Shown piece by piece: positions 13,001-25,630 of a stretch of DNA of 64,000 nucleotides. The stretch comes from Ptiloglossa arizonensis (taxonomy: Eukaryota; Arthropoda; Insecta; Hymenoptera; Colletidae). The stretch lies in NCBI RefSeq assembly GCF_051014685.1, contig NW_027478529.1, positions 124,001 to 188,000 on the forward strand, in the 5' to 3' direction. The translations under genes and the position numbers were made by a program. A model generated the notes under the pieces. That model made no database searches, was not told where the DNA came from, and worked only from the letters and a program-made list of their open reading frames with translations. How positions within the stretch are numbered: the stretch's first letter is position 1; every line of letters starts with the position of its first letter.

Positions 13001-13613
13001 TAGGGAAAAAATACCCATACCGCTGTAATCGAGCAAGTTTCTACTTTCAGACGCAGCAGGAATTTCTGGGTTTTGTCAATCCGTTCGCGAGACATGGGAC
13101 TTTGAAGCTAAGCAATAGTTGAGAAGACAACAAATTTTTCGCACTTCTGCTGCTCCAAACGCTTAACCAGAATGGCCTAGAGAAAAAATACACATACCGT
13201 TGTAAGAGGACGAGTTTCTACTTTCAGATGCAATAGGAATTTTAGGGTTAGGACAATCTGTTCGCGAGATATGGGAGTTTGAAGCTAAGAAATGGTTGAC
13301 AAGGCAACAAATTTTTCGCAATTCTGCTGCTCCAGTCGCTTAACCAGATAGGCCTAGGGAAAAAATACACATACCTTTGTAATCGAGCGAGTTTCTACTT
13401 TCAGACGCAGCAGGAATTTTTGGATTTTGTCAATCCGTTCGCGAGATATGGGACCTTGAAGCTAAGAAATAGTTGAGAAGACAACAAATTTTTCGCAGTT
13501 CTGCTGCTCCAAACGCTTAACCAGAATGGCCTAGGGGAAAAATACACATGCCGTTGTAACCGGACCAGTTTCTACTTTCAGACGCAATAGGAATTTTTGG
13601 GTTAGGTCAATCC
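10078..13613. repeat. 20-monomer higher-order unit (3,536 bp), copy 2
   Basis: Bounded by ggtagcg starts at 10078 and 13614. Order: F G A B C D A B C D A B C' E C D A B C' E'. Private changes include cgctcgatatg at the D start near 11,673, which destroys the TCGCGA site, ggccaaggg near 11,937, gagtgtctac near 12,329 and ggacaatctg near 13,252. These make the unit recognisable at single-copy level. Confidence 0.88.
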
Positions 13614-13967
13614 GGTAGCGAGATATGGTAGTTTGAAGCTAAGAAATGGTTGAGAAGGCAACAAATTTTTCGCAATTCTGCTGCTCCAAACGCTTAACCA
13701 GAATGGCCTAGGGGAAAAATACACATACCGTTGTAACCGGACGAGTTTCTACTTTCAGACGCAATAGGAATTTTTGGGTTAGGTCAATCCGGTCGCGAGA
13801 TATGGGAGTTTGAAGCTAATAAATGGTTGAGAAGGCAACAAATTTTTCGCAATTCTGCTGCTCCAAACGTTTAACCAGAATGGCCTAGGGAAAAAATACA
13901 CATACCGTTGTAATCGGGCGAGTTTCTACTTTCAGACGCAGCAGGAATTTCTGGGTTTGGTCTATCC
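13614..13967. repeat. F-G pair marking the switch between two higher-order systems
   Basis: F at 13614 belongs to the A-B-C-D system on the left. G at 13791 ends with ggaatttctgggtttggtctatcc instead of the D-type end seen in the earlier G monomers, and then leads into the H monomer of the 11-monomer system. The same F-G-H transition recurs at 25,277-25,631, 29,169-29,523 and 47,664-48,018. Confidence 0.82.
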
Positions 13968-15913
13968 GTTCGCGAGATATGGGACTTTGAAGTTAAGAAA
14001 TAGTTGAGAAGACTACAAATTCTTCGCACTTCTGCTGCTCCAAAAGCTTAACCAGAATGGCCTATGTTGAAAATACACATACCGTTGTAATCGGGCGAGA
14101 TTCTACTTTCAGATGCAATAGGAATTTTTGGGTTAGGTCAATCCGGTCGCGAGATATGGGAGTTTGAAGCTAATAAATGGTTGAGAAGCCAACAAATTTT
14201 TCGCAATTCTGCTGCTCCAAACGCTTAACCAGAATGGCCTAGGGAAAAAATACACATACCGTTGTAATCGGGCGAGATTCTACTTTCAGACGCAGCAGGA
14301 ATTTTTGGGATAGGTCAAACTGTTCGCGAGATATGGGAGTTTGAAGCCAAGAAATGGTTGAGAAGACAACAAATATTTCGCTCTTCTGGTGCTCCAACCG
14401 CTTAACCAGAATGGCCTAGGGAAAAAATACACATACCGTTGTAACCGGACGAGTTTCTACTTTCATACGCAATAGCAATTTTTGGGTTAGGTCAATCCGT
14501 TCGCGAGATACGGGAGTTTGAAGCTAAGAAATGGTTGAGAAGGCATCAAATTTTTCGCACTTCTGCTGCTCGAATCGCTTAACCAAGTTGGCCTAGGGAA
14601 AAAATACACATACCGTTGTAATCGGGCGAGCTTCTACTTTCAGACGCAGCAGGAATTTCTAGGTTTGGCCTATCCGTTCGCGAGATATGGGACTTTGAAG
14701 CTAAGAAATAGTTGAGAAGACAACAAATTTTTCGCACTTCTGCTGCTCCAAATGCTTAACCAGAAAGGCCTATGGGAAAAATACACATACCGTTGTAATC
14801 GGGCGAGTTTCTACTTTCAGATGCAATAGGAATTTTTGAGTTAGGTCAATCCGTTCGCGATATATGGGAGTTTGAAGCTAAGAAATGGTTGAGAAGGTAA
14901 CAAATTTTTCGCACTTCTGTTGCTCCAAACGTTAACCAGTATGGCCTAGGGAAAAAATACCCATACCGCTGTAATCGAGCAAGTTTCTACTTTCAGACGC
15001 AGCAGGAATTTCTGGGTTTTGTCAATCCGTTCGCGAGACATGGGACTTTGAAGCTAAGAAATAGTTGAGAAGACAACAAATTTTTCGCACTTCTGCTGCT
15101 CCAATCGCATAACCAGATTGGCCTAGGGAAAAAATACACATACCGTTGTAAGAGGACGAGTTTCTACTTTCAGATGCAATAGGAATTTTAGGGTTAGGTC
15201 AATCTGTTCACGAGATATGGGAGTTTGAAGCTAAGAAATGGTTGACAAGGCAACAAATTTTTCGCAATTCTGCTGCTCCAGTCGCTTAACCAGATAGGCC
15301 TAGGGAAAAAATACACATACCTTTGTAATCGAGCGAGTTTCTACTTTCAGACGCACGAGGAATTTTTGGATTTTGTCAATCCGTTCGCGAGATATGGGAC
15401 CTTGAAGCTAAGAAATAGTTGAGAAGACAACAAATTTTTCGCAGTTCTGCTGCTCCAAACGCTTAACCAGAATGGCCTAGGGGAAAAATACACATACCGT
15501 TGTAACCGGACGAGTTTCTACTTTCAGACGCAATAGGAATTTTTGGGTTAGGTCAATCCGGTCGCGAGATATGGGAGTTTGAAGCTAAGAAATGGTTGAG
15601 AAGGCAACAAATTTTTCGCAATTCTGCTGCTCCAAACGCTTAACCAGAATGGCCTAGGGGAAAAATACGCATACCGTTGTAACCGGACGAGTTTCTACTT
15701 TCAGACGCAATAGGAACTTTTGGGTTAGGTCAATCCGGTCGCGAGATATGGGAGTTTGAAGCTAATAAATGGTTGAGAAGGCAACAAATTTTTCGCAATT
15801 CTGCTGCTCCAAACGCTTAACCAGAATGGCTTAGGGAAAAAATACACATACCGTTGTAATCGGGCGAGTTTCTACTTTCAGACGCAGCAGGAATTTCTGG
15901 GTTTGGTCTATCC
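13968..15913. repeat. 11-monomer higher-order repeat (1,946 bp), first copy
   Basis: Monomer starts at 13968, 14145, 14322, 14499, 14676, 14853, 15029, 15206, 15383, 15560 and 15737 give the order H I J K D A B C' E' F' G', and the next H is at 15914. H is identified by gaagttaag, gactacaaattcttcg, aaaagcttaacc and cctatgttgaaaa. J has atatttcgctcttctggtgctcc and ends with catacgcaatagcaa. The C' at 15206 has ttcacgag, a change from ttcgcgag that recurs at 20508 and near 26,869 and 30,411 and so tags related copies. Confidence 0.9.
14499..14515 (+). promoter_or_regulatory. CENP-B-box-like motif in K monomer
   Basis: Exact nine-base core in the K monomer of the first 11-monomer unit. Adjacent H, I and J monomers carry the TGGG form, so within this unit only one of 11 monomers has an exact core. 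Confidence 0.5.
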
Positions 15914-16973
15914 GTTCGCGAGATATGGGACTTTGAAGTTAAGAAATAGTTGAGAAGACTACAAATTCTTCGCACTTCTGCTGCTCCAAAAGCTTAACCA
16001 GAATGGCCTATGTTGAAAATACACATACCGTTGTAATCGGGCGAGATTCTACTTTCAGATGCAATAGGAATTTTTGGGTTAGGTCAATCCGGTCGCGAGA
16101 TATGGGAGTTTGAAGCTAATAAATGGTTGAGAAGGCAACAAATTTTTCGCAATTCTGCTGCTCTAAACGCTTAACCAGAATGGCCTAGGGAAAAAATACA
16201 CATACCGTTGTAACCGGACGAGTTTCTACTTTCATACGCAATAGCAATTTTTGGGTTAGGTCAATCCGTTCGCGAGATACGGGAGTTTGAAGCTAAGAAA
16301 TGGTTGAGAAGGCATCAAATTTTTCGCACTTCTGCTGCTCGAATCGCTTAACCAGATTGGCCTAGGGAAAAAATACACATACCGTTGTAATCGGGCGAGC
16401 TTCTACTTTCAGACGCAGCAGGAATTTCTAGGTTTGGTCTATCCGTTCGCGAGATATGGGACTTTGAAGCTAAGAAATAGTTGAGAAGACAACAAATTTT
16501 TCGCACTTCTGCTGCTCCAAACGCTTAACCAGAATGGCCTAGAAAAAAATACACATACCGTTGTAACCGGACGAGTTTCTACTTTCAGACGCAATAGGAA
16601 TTTTTGAGTTAGGTCAATCCGTTCGCGATATATGGGAGTTTGAAGCTAAGAAATGGTTGAGAAGGTAACAAATTTTTCGCACTTCTGTTGCTCCAAACGT
16701 TAACCAGTATGGCCTAGGGAAAAAATACCCATACCGCTGTAATCGAGCAAGTTTCTACTTTCAGACGCAGCAGGAATTTCTGGGTTTTGTCAATCCGTTC
16801 GCGAGACATGGGACTTTGAAGCTAAGAAATAGTTGAGAAGACAACAAATTTTTCGCACTTCTGCTGCTCCAAACGCTTAACCAGAAAGGCCTATGGGAAA
16901 AATACACATACCGTTGTAATCGGGCGAGTTTCTACTTTCAGATGCAATAGGAATTTTTGAGTTAGGTCAATCC
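15914..16973. repeat. Shortened 11-monomer unit with I/J fusion
   Basis: Order: H 15914, I/J hybrid 16091, K 16268, D' 16445, A 16621, B/D hybrid 16797. The hybrid at 16091 begins as I (ggtcgcg, aataaatgg) and ends as J (gtaaccgg, catacgcaatagcaa), so one monomer length was lost by recombination within aligned monomers. D' has a one-base-shorter A tract context (cctagaaaaaaatac) and gtaaccgg. Confidence 0.8.
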
Positions 16974-19093
16974 GTTCGCGATATATGGGAGTTTGAAGCT
17001 AAGAAATGGTTGAGAAGGTAACAAATTTTTCGCACTTCTGTTGCTCCAAACGTTAACCAGTATGGCCTAGGGAAAAAATACCCATACCACTGTAATCGAG
17101 CAAGTTTCTACTTTCAGACGCAGCAGGAATTTCTGGGTTTTGTCAATCCGTTCGCGAGACATGGGACTTTGAAGCTAAGCAATAGTTGAGAAGACAACAA
17201 ATTTTTCGCACTTCTGCTGCTCCAAACGCTTAACCAGAATGGCCTAGAGAAAAAATACACATACCGTTGTAAGAGGACGAGTTTCTACTTTCAGATGCAA
17301 TAGGAATTTTAGGGTTAGGTCAATCTGTTCGCGAGATATGGGAGTTTGAAGCTAAGAAATGGTTGACAAGGCAACAAATTTTTCGCAATTCTGCTGCTCC
17401 AGTCGCTTAACCAGATAGGCCTAGGGAAAAAATACACATACCTTTGTAATCGAGCGAGTTTCTACTTTCAGACGCAGCAGGAATTTTTGGATTTTGTCAA
17501 TCCGTTCGCGAGATATGGGACCTTGAAGCTAAGAAATAGTTGAGAAGACAACAAATTTTTCGCAGTTCTGCTGCTCCAAACGCTTAACCAGAATGGCCTA
17601 TCGAAAAAATACACATACCGTTGTAAGAGGACGAGTTTCTACTTTCAGATGCAATAGGAATTTTAGGGTTAGGTCAATCTGTTCGCGAGATATGGGAGTT
17701 TGAAGCTAAGAAATGGTTGACAAGGCAACAAATTTTTCGCACTTCTGCTGCTCGAATCGCTTAACCAGATTGGCCTAGGGAAAAAATACACATACCGTTG
17801 TAATCGGGCGAGCTTCTACTTTCAGACGCAGCAGGAATTTCTAGGTTTGGTCTATCCGTTCGCGAGATATGGGACTTTGAAGCTAAGAAATAGTTGAGAA
17901 GACAACAAATTTTTCGCACTTCTGCTGCTCCAAACGCTTAACCAGAATGGCCTAGAAAAAAATACACATACCGTTGTAACCGGACGAGTTTCTACTTTCA
18001 GATGCAATAGGAATTTTTGAGTTAGGTCAATCCGTTCGCGATATATGGGAGTTTGAAGCTAAGAAATGGTTGAGAAGGTAACAAATTTTTCGCACTTCTG
18101 TTGCTCCAAACGTTAACCAGTATGGCCTAGGGAAAAAATACCCATACCACTGTAATCGAGCAAGTTTCTACTTTCAGACGCAGCAGGAATTTCTGGGTTT
18201 TGTCAATCCGTTCGCGAGACATGGGACTTTGAAGCTAAGCAATAGTTGAGAAGACAACAAATTTTTCGCACTTCTGCTGCTCCAAACGCTTAACCAGAAT
18301 GGCCTAGAGAAAAAATACACATACCGTTGTAAGAGGACGAGTTTCTACTTTCAGATGCAATAGGAATTTTAGGGTTAGGTCAATCTGTTCGCGAGATATG
18401 GGAGTTTGAAGCTAAGAAATGGTTGACAAGGCAACAAATTTTTCGCAATTCTGCTGCTCCAGTCGCTTAACCAGATAGGCCTAGGGAAAAAATACACATA
18501 CCTTTGTAATCGAGCGAGTTTCTACTTTCAGACGCAGCAGGAATTTTTGGATTTTGTCAATCCGTTCGCGAGATATGGGACCTTGAAGCTAAGAAATAGT
18601 TGAGAAGACAACAAATTTTTCGCAGTTCTGCTGCTCCAAACGCTTAACCAGAATGGCCTATCGAAAAAATACACATACCGTTGTAAGAGGACGAGTTTCT
18701 ACTTTCAGATGCAATAGGAATTTTAGGGTTAGGTCAATCTGTTCGCGAGATATGGGAGTTTGAAGCTAAGAAATGGTTGACAAGGCAACAAATTTTTCGC
18801 ACTTCTGCTGCTCGAATCGCTTAACCAGATTGGCCTAGGGAAAAAATACACATACCGTTGTAATCGGGCGAGCTTCTACTTTCAGACGCAGCAGGAATTT
18901 CTAGGTTTGGTCTATCCGTTCGCGAGATATGGGACTTTGAAGCTAAGAAATAGTTGAGAAGACAACAAATTTTTCGCACTTCTGCTGCTCCAAACGCTTA
19001 ACCAGAATGGCCTAGAAAAAAATACACATACCGTTGTAACCGGACGAGTTTCTACTTTCAGACGCAATAGGAATTTTTGAGTTAGGTCAATCC
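16974..19093. repeat. Six-monomer higher-order repeat (1,060 bp), two copies
   Basis: Type A starts at 16974, 18034 and 19094 give a period of exactly 1,060 bp. Order in each: A, B, C', E, C/K hybrid, D'. The hybrids at 17681 and 18741 open as C (ttgacaaggcaac) and switch to K inside the monomer (cacttctgctgctcgaatcgc). Both A monomers share the private cccataccactg variant. A sequence of the same type order appears again at 22,273-23,332. Confidence 0.87.
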
Positions 19094-22000
19094 GTTCGCG
19101 ATATATGGGAGTTTGAAGCTAAGAAATGGTTGAGAAGGTAACAAATTTTTCGCACTTCTGTTGCTCCAAACGTTAACCAGTATGGCCTAGGGAAAAAATA
19201 CCCATACCGCTGTAATCGAGCAAGTTTCTACTTTCAGACGCAGCAGGAATTTCTGGGTTTTGTCAATCCGTTCGCGAGACATGGGACTTTGAAGCTAAGA
19301 AATAGTTGAGAAGACAACAAATTTTTCGCACTTCTGCTGCTCCAAACGCTTAACCAGAAAGGCCTATGGGAAAAATACACATACCGTTGTAATCGGGCGA
19401 GTTTCTACTTTCAGATGCAATAGGAATTTTTGAGTTAGGTCAATCCGTTCGCGATATATGGGAGTTTGAAGCTAAGAAATGGTTGAGAAGGTAACAAATT
19501 TTTCGCACTTCTGTTGCTCCAAACGTTAACCAGTATGGCCTAGGGAAAAAATACCCATACCGCTGTAATCGAGCAAGTTTCTACTTTCAGACGCAGCAGG
19601 AATTTCTGGGTTTTGTCAATCCGTTCGCGAGACATGGGACTTTGAAGCTAAGCAATAGTTGAGAAGACAACAAATTTTTCGCACTTCTGCTGCTCCAAAC
19701 GCTTAACCAGAATGGCCTAGAGAAAAAATACACATACCGTTGTAAGAGGACGAGTTTCTACTTTCAGATGCAATAGGAATTTTAGGGTTAGGTCAATCTG
19801 TTCGCGAGATATGGGAGTTTGAAGCTAAGAAATGGTTGACAAGGCAACAAATTTTTCGCAATTCTGCTGCTCCAGTCGCTTAACCAGATAGGCCTAGGGA
19901 AAAAATACACATACCTTTGTAATCGAGCGAGTTTCTACTTTCAGACGCAGCAGGAATTTTTGGATTTTGTCAATCCGTTCGCGAGATATCGGACCTTGAA
20001 GCTAAGAAATAGTTGAGAAGACAACAAATTTTTCGCAGTTCTGCTGCTCCAAACGCTTAACCAGAATGGCCTATCGAAAAAATACACATACCGTTGTAAG
20101 AGGACGAGTTTCTACTTTCAGATGCAATAGGAATTTTAGGGTTAGGTCAATCTGTTCGCGAGATATGGGAGTTTGAAGCCAAGAAATGGTTGACAAGGCA
20201 ACAAATTTTTCGCAATTCTGCTGCTCCAGTCGCTTAACCAGATTGGCCTAGGGAAAAAATACACATACCGTTGTAATCGGGCGAGCTTCTACTTTCAGAC
20301 GCAGCAGGAATTTCTAGGTTTGGTCTATCCGTTCGCGAGATATGGGACTTTGAAGCTAAGAAATAGTTGAGAAGACAACAAATTTTTCGCACTTCTGCTG
20401 CTCCAAACGCTTAACCAGATTGGCCTAGGGAAAAAATACACATACCGTTGTAAGAGGACGAGTTTCTACTTTCAGATGCAATAGGAATTTTAGGGTTAGG
20501 TCAATCTGTTCACGAGATATGGGAGTTTGAAGCTAAGAAATGGTTGACAAGGCAACAAATTTTTCGCAATTCTGCTGCTCCAGTCACTTAACCAGATAGG
20601 CCTAGGGAAAAAATACACATACCTTTGTAATCGAGCGAGTTTCTACTTTCAGACGCACGAGGAATTTTTGGATTTTGTCAATCCGTTCGCGAGATATGGG
20701 ACCTTGAAGCTAAGAAATAGTTGAGAAGACAACAAATTTTTCGCAGTTCTGCTGCTCCAAACGCTTAACCAGAATGGCCTAGGGGAAAAATACACATACC
20801 GTTGTAACCGGACGAGTTTCTACTTTCAGACGCAATAGGAATTTTTGGGTTAGGTCAATCCGGTCGCGAGATATGGGAGTTTGAAGCTAATAAATGGTTG
20901 AGAAGGCAACAAATTTTTCGCAATTCTGCTGCTCCAAACGCTTAACCAGAATGGCTTAGGGAAAAAATACACATACCGTTGTAATCGGGCGAGTTTCTAC
21001 TTTCAGACGCAGCAGGAATTTCTGGGTTTGGTCTATCCGTTCGCGAGATATGGGACTTTGAAGTTAAGAAATAGTTGAGAAGACTACAAATTCTTCGCAC
21101 TTCTGCTGCTCCAAAAGCTTAACCAGAATGGCCTATGTTGAAAATACACATACCGTTGTAATCGGGAGAGATTCTACTTTCAGATGCAATAGGAATTTTT
21201 GGGTTAGGTCAATCCGGTCGCGAGATATGGGAGTTTGAAGCTAATAAATGGTTGAGAAGGCAACAAATTTTTCGCAATTCTGCTGCTCCAAACGCTTAAC
21301 CAGAATGGCCTAGGGAAAAAATACACATACCGTTGTAATCGGGCGAGTTTCTACTTTCAGACGCAGCAGGAATTTTTGGGATAGGTCAATCTGTTCGCGA
21401 GATATGGGAGTTTGAAGCCAAGAAATGGTTGAGAAGACAACAAATATTTCGCTCTTCTGGTGCTCCAACCGCTTAACCAGAATGGCCTAGGGAAAAAATA
21501 CACATACCGTTGTAACCGGACGAGTTTCTACTTTCATACGCAATAGCAATTTTTGGGTTAGGTCAATCCGTTCGCGAGATACGGGAGTTTAAAGCTAAGA
21601 AATGGTTGAGAAGGCATCAAATTTTTCGCACTTCTGCTGCTCGAATCGCTTAACCAGATTGGCCTAGGGAAAAAATACACATACCGTTGTAATCGGGCGA
21701 GCTTCTACTTTCAGACGCAGCAGGAATTTCTAGGTTTGGTCTATCCGTTCGCGAGATATGGGACTTTGAAGCTAAGAAATAGTTGAGAAGACAACAAATT
21801 TTTCGCACTTCTGCTGCTCCAAACGCTTAACCAGAATGGCCTAGAAAAAAATACACATACCGTTGTAACCGGACGAGTTTCTACTTTCAGACGCAATAGG
21901 AATTTTTGAGTTAGGTCAATCCGTTCGCGATATATGGGAGTTTGAAGCTAAGAAATGGTTGAGAAGGTAACAAATTTTTCGCACTTCTGTTGCTCCAAAC

Positions 22001-24215
22001 GTTAACCAGTATGGCCTAGGGAAAAAATACCCATACCGCTGTAATCGAGCAAGTTTCTACTTTCAGACGCAGCAGGAATTTCTGGGTTTTGTCAATCCGT
22101 TCGCGAGACATGGGACTTTGAAGCTAAGAAATAGTTGAGAAGAACAAATTTTTCGCACTTCTGCTGCTCCAAACGCTTAACCAGAAAGGCCTATGGGAAA
22201 AATACACATACCGTTGTAATCGGGCGAGTTTCTACTTTCAGATGCAATAGGAATTTTTGAGTTAGGTCAATCCGTTCGCGATATATGGGAGTTTGAAGCT
22301 AAGAAATGGTTGAGAAGGTAACAAATTTTTCGCACTTCTGTTGCTCCAAACGTTAACCAGTATGGCCTAGGGAAAAAATACCCATACCGCTGTAATCGAG
22401 CAAGTTTCTACTTTCAGACGCAGCAGGAATTTCTGGGTTTTGTCAATCCGTTCGCGAGACATGGGACTTTGAAGCTAAGCAATAGTTGAGAAGACAACAA
22501 ATTTTTCGCACTTCTGCTGCTCCAAACGCTTAACCAGAATGGCCTAGAGAAAAAATACACATACCGTTGTAAGAGGACGAGTTTCTACTTTCAGATGCAA
22601 TAGGAATTTTAGGGTTAGGTCAATCTGTTCGCGAGATATGGGAGTTTGAAGCCAAGAAATGGTTGACAAGGCAACAAATTTTTCGCAATTCTGCTGCTCC
22701 AGTCGCTTAACCAGATAGGCCTAGGGAAAAAATACACATACCTTTGTAATCGAGCGAGTTTCTACTTTCAGACGCAGCAGGAATTTTTGGATTTTGTCAA
22801 TCCGTTCGCGAGATATGGGACCTTGAAGCTAAGAAATAGTTGAGAAGACAACAAATTTTTCGCAGTTCTGCTGCTCCAAACGCTTAACCAGAATGGCCTA
22901 TCGAAAAAATACACATACCGTTGTAAGAGGACGAGTTTCTACTTTCAGATGCAATAGGAATTTTAGGGTTAGGTCAATCTGTTCGCGAGATATGGGAGTT
23001 TTAAGCTAAGAAATGGTTGACAAGGCAACAAATTTTTCGCACTTCTGCTGCTCGAATCGCTTAACCAGATTGGCCTAGGGAAAAAATACACATACCGTTG
23101 TAATCGGGCGAGCTTCTACTTTCAGACGCAGCAGGAATTTCTAGGTTTGGTCTATCCGTTCGCGAGATATGGGACTTTGAAGCTAAGAAATACTTGAGAA
23201 GACAACAAATTTTTCGCACTTCTGCTGCTCCAAACGCTTAACCAGAATGGCCTAGAAAAAAATACACATACCGTTGTAACCGGACGAGTTTCTACTTTCA
23301 GACGCAATAGGAATTTTTGAGTTAGGTCAATCCGTTCGCGATATATGGGAGTTTGAAGCTAAGAAATGGTTGAGAAGGTAACAAATTTTTCGCACTTCTG
23401 TTGCTCCAAACGTTAACCAGTATGGCCTAGGGAAAAAATACCCATACCGCTGTAATCGAGCAAGTTTCTACTTTCAGACGCAGCAGGAATTTCTGGGTTT
23501 TGTCAATCCGTTCGCGAGACATGGGACTTTGAAGCTAAGAAATAGTTGAGAAGACAACAAATTTTTCGCACTTCTGCTGCTCCAAACGCTTAACCAGAAA
23601 GACCTATGGGAAAAATACACATACCGTTGTAATCGGGCGAGTTTCTACTTTCAGATGCAATAGGAATTTTTGAGTTAGGTCAATCCGTTCGCGATATATG
23701 GGAGTTTGAAGCTAAGAAATGGTTGAGAAGGTAACAAATTTTTCGCACTTCTGTTGCTCCAAACGTTAACCAGTATGGCCTAGGGAAAAAATACCCATAC
23801 CGCTGTAATCGAGCAAGTTTCTACTTTCAGACGCAGCAGGAATTTCTGGGTTTTGTCAATCCGTTCGCGAGACATGGGACTTTGAAGCTAAGCAATAGTT
23901 GAGAAGACAACAAATTTTTCGCACTTCTGCTGCTCCAAACGCTTAACCAGAATGGCCTAGAGAAAAAATACACATACCGTTGTAAGAGGACGAGTTTCTA
24001 CTTTCAGACGCAGCAGGAATTTTTGGATTTTGTCAATCCGTTCGCGAGATATGGGACCTTGAAGCTAAGAAATAGTTGAGAAGACAACAAATTTTTCGCA
24101 GTTCTGCTGCTCCAAACGCTTAACCAGAATGGCCTATCGAAAAATACACATACCGTTGTAATCGGGCGAGTTTCTACTTTCAGATGCAATAGGAATTTTT
24201 GAGTTAGGTCAATCC
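19094..24215. repeat. Mosaic of six-monomer and 11-monomer system units
   Basis: Monomers switch repeatedly between systems: A 19094, B/D hybrid 19270, A 19447, B, C', E, C 20154, D/B hybrid 20331, C' (ttcacgag) 20508, E' 20685, G 20862, H 21039, I, J, K 21570, D', A, B/D 22099, A, B, C', E, C/K near 22,980, D', A, B/D, A, B/C' hybrid, E 24039. The monomer at 22099 lacks three bases (gagaagaacaaat for gagaagacaacaaat). The one near 23,862 joins a B front to a C' end. Confidence 0.75.
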
Positions 24216-25630
24216 GTTCGCGATATATGGGAGTTTGAAGCTAAGAAATGGTTGACAAGGCAACAAATTTTTCGCAATTCTGCTGCTCCAGTCGCTTAAC
24301 CAGATTGGCCTAGGGAAAAAATACACATACCGTTGTAATCGGGCGAGCTTCTACTTTCAGACGCAGCAGGAATTTCTAGGTTTGGTCTATCCGTTCGCGA
24401 GATATGGGACTTTGAAGCTAAGAAATAGTTGAGAAGACAACAAATTTTTCGTACTTCTGCTGCTCCAAACGCTTAACCAGAAAGGCCTATGGGAAAAATA
24501 CACATACCGTTGTAATCGGGCGAGTTTCTACTTTCAGATGCAATAGGAATTTTTGAGTTAGGTCAATCCGTTCGCGATATATGGGAGTTTGAAGCTAAGA
24601 AATGGTTGAGAAGGTAACAAATTTTTCGCACTTCTGTTGCTCCAAACGTTAACCAGTATGGCCTAGGGAAAAAATACCCATACCGCTGTAATCGAGCAAG
24701 TTTCTACTTTCAGACGCAGCAGGAATTTCTGGGTTTTGTCAATCCGTTCGCGAGACATGGGACTTTGAAGCTAAGCAATAGTTGAGAAGACAACAAATTT
24801 TTCGCACTTCTGCTGCTCCAAACGCTTAACCAGAATGGCCCAGAGAAAAAATACACATACCGTTGTAAGAGGACGAGTTTCTACTTTCAGATGCAATAGG
24901 AATTTTAGGGTTAGGTCAATCTGTTCGCGAGATATGGGAGTTTGAAGCTAAGAAATGGTTGACAAGGCAACAAATTTTTCGCAATTCTGCTGCTCCAGTC
25001 GCTTAACCAGATAGGCCTAGGGAAAAAATACACATACCTTTGTAATCGAGCGAGTTTCTACTTTCAGACGCAGCAGGAATTTTTGGATTTTGTCAATCCG
25101 TTCGCGAGATATGGGACCTTGAAGCTAAGAAATAGTTGAGAAGACAACAAATTTTTCGCAGTTCTGCTGCTCCAAACGCTTAACCAGAATGGCCTAGGGG
25201 AAAAATACACATGCCGTTGTAACCGGACCAGTTTCTACTTTCAGACGCAATAGGAATTTTTGGGTTAGGTCAATCCGGTAGCGAGATATGGTAGTTTGAA
25301 GCTAAGAAATGGTTGAGAAGGCAACAAATTTTTCGCAATTCTTCTGCTCCAAACGCTTAACCAGAATGGCCTAGGGGAAAAATACACATACCGTTGTAAC
25401 CGGACGAGTTTCTACTTTCAGACGCAATAGGAATTTTTGGGTTAGGTCAATCCGGTCGCGAGATATGGGAGTTTGAAGCTAATAAATGGTTGAGAAGGCA
25501 ACAAATTTTTCGCAATTCTGCTGCTCCAAACGCTTAACCAGAATGGCCTAGGGAAAAAATACACATACCGTTGTAATCGGGCGAGTTTCTACTTTCAGAC
25601 GCAGCAGGAATTTCTGGGTTTGGTCTATCC
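24216..25630. repeat. Copy of the 12.55-13.97 kb segment
   Basis: Offset 11,663 bp from 12,553-13,967, with the same order C D A B C' E' F G. F is at 25277 against 13614. The first monomer starts with gatatat rather than gagatat, so the copied block begins inside it, at about 24,250. Private differences include cgtacttc near 24,451, ggcccagag near 24,838 and cttctgctcc near 25,341. Confidence 0.85.
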
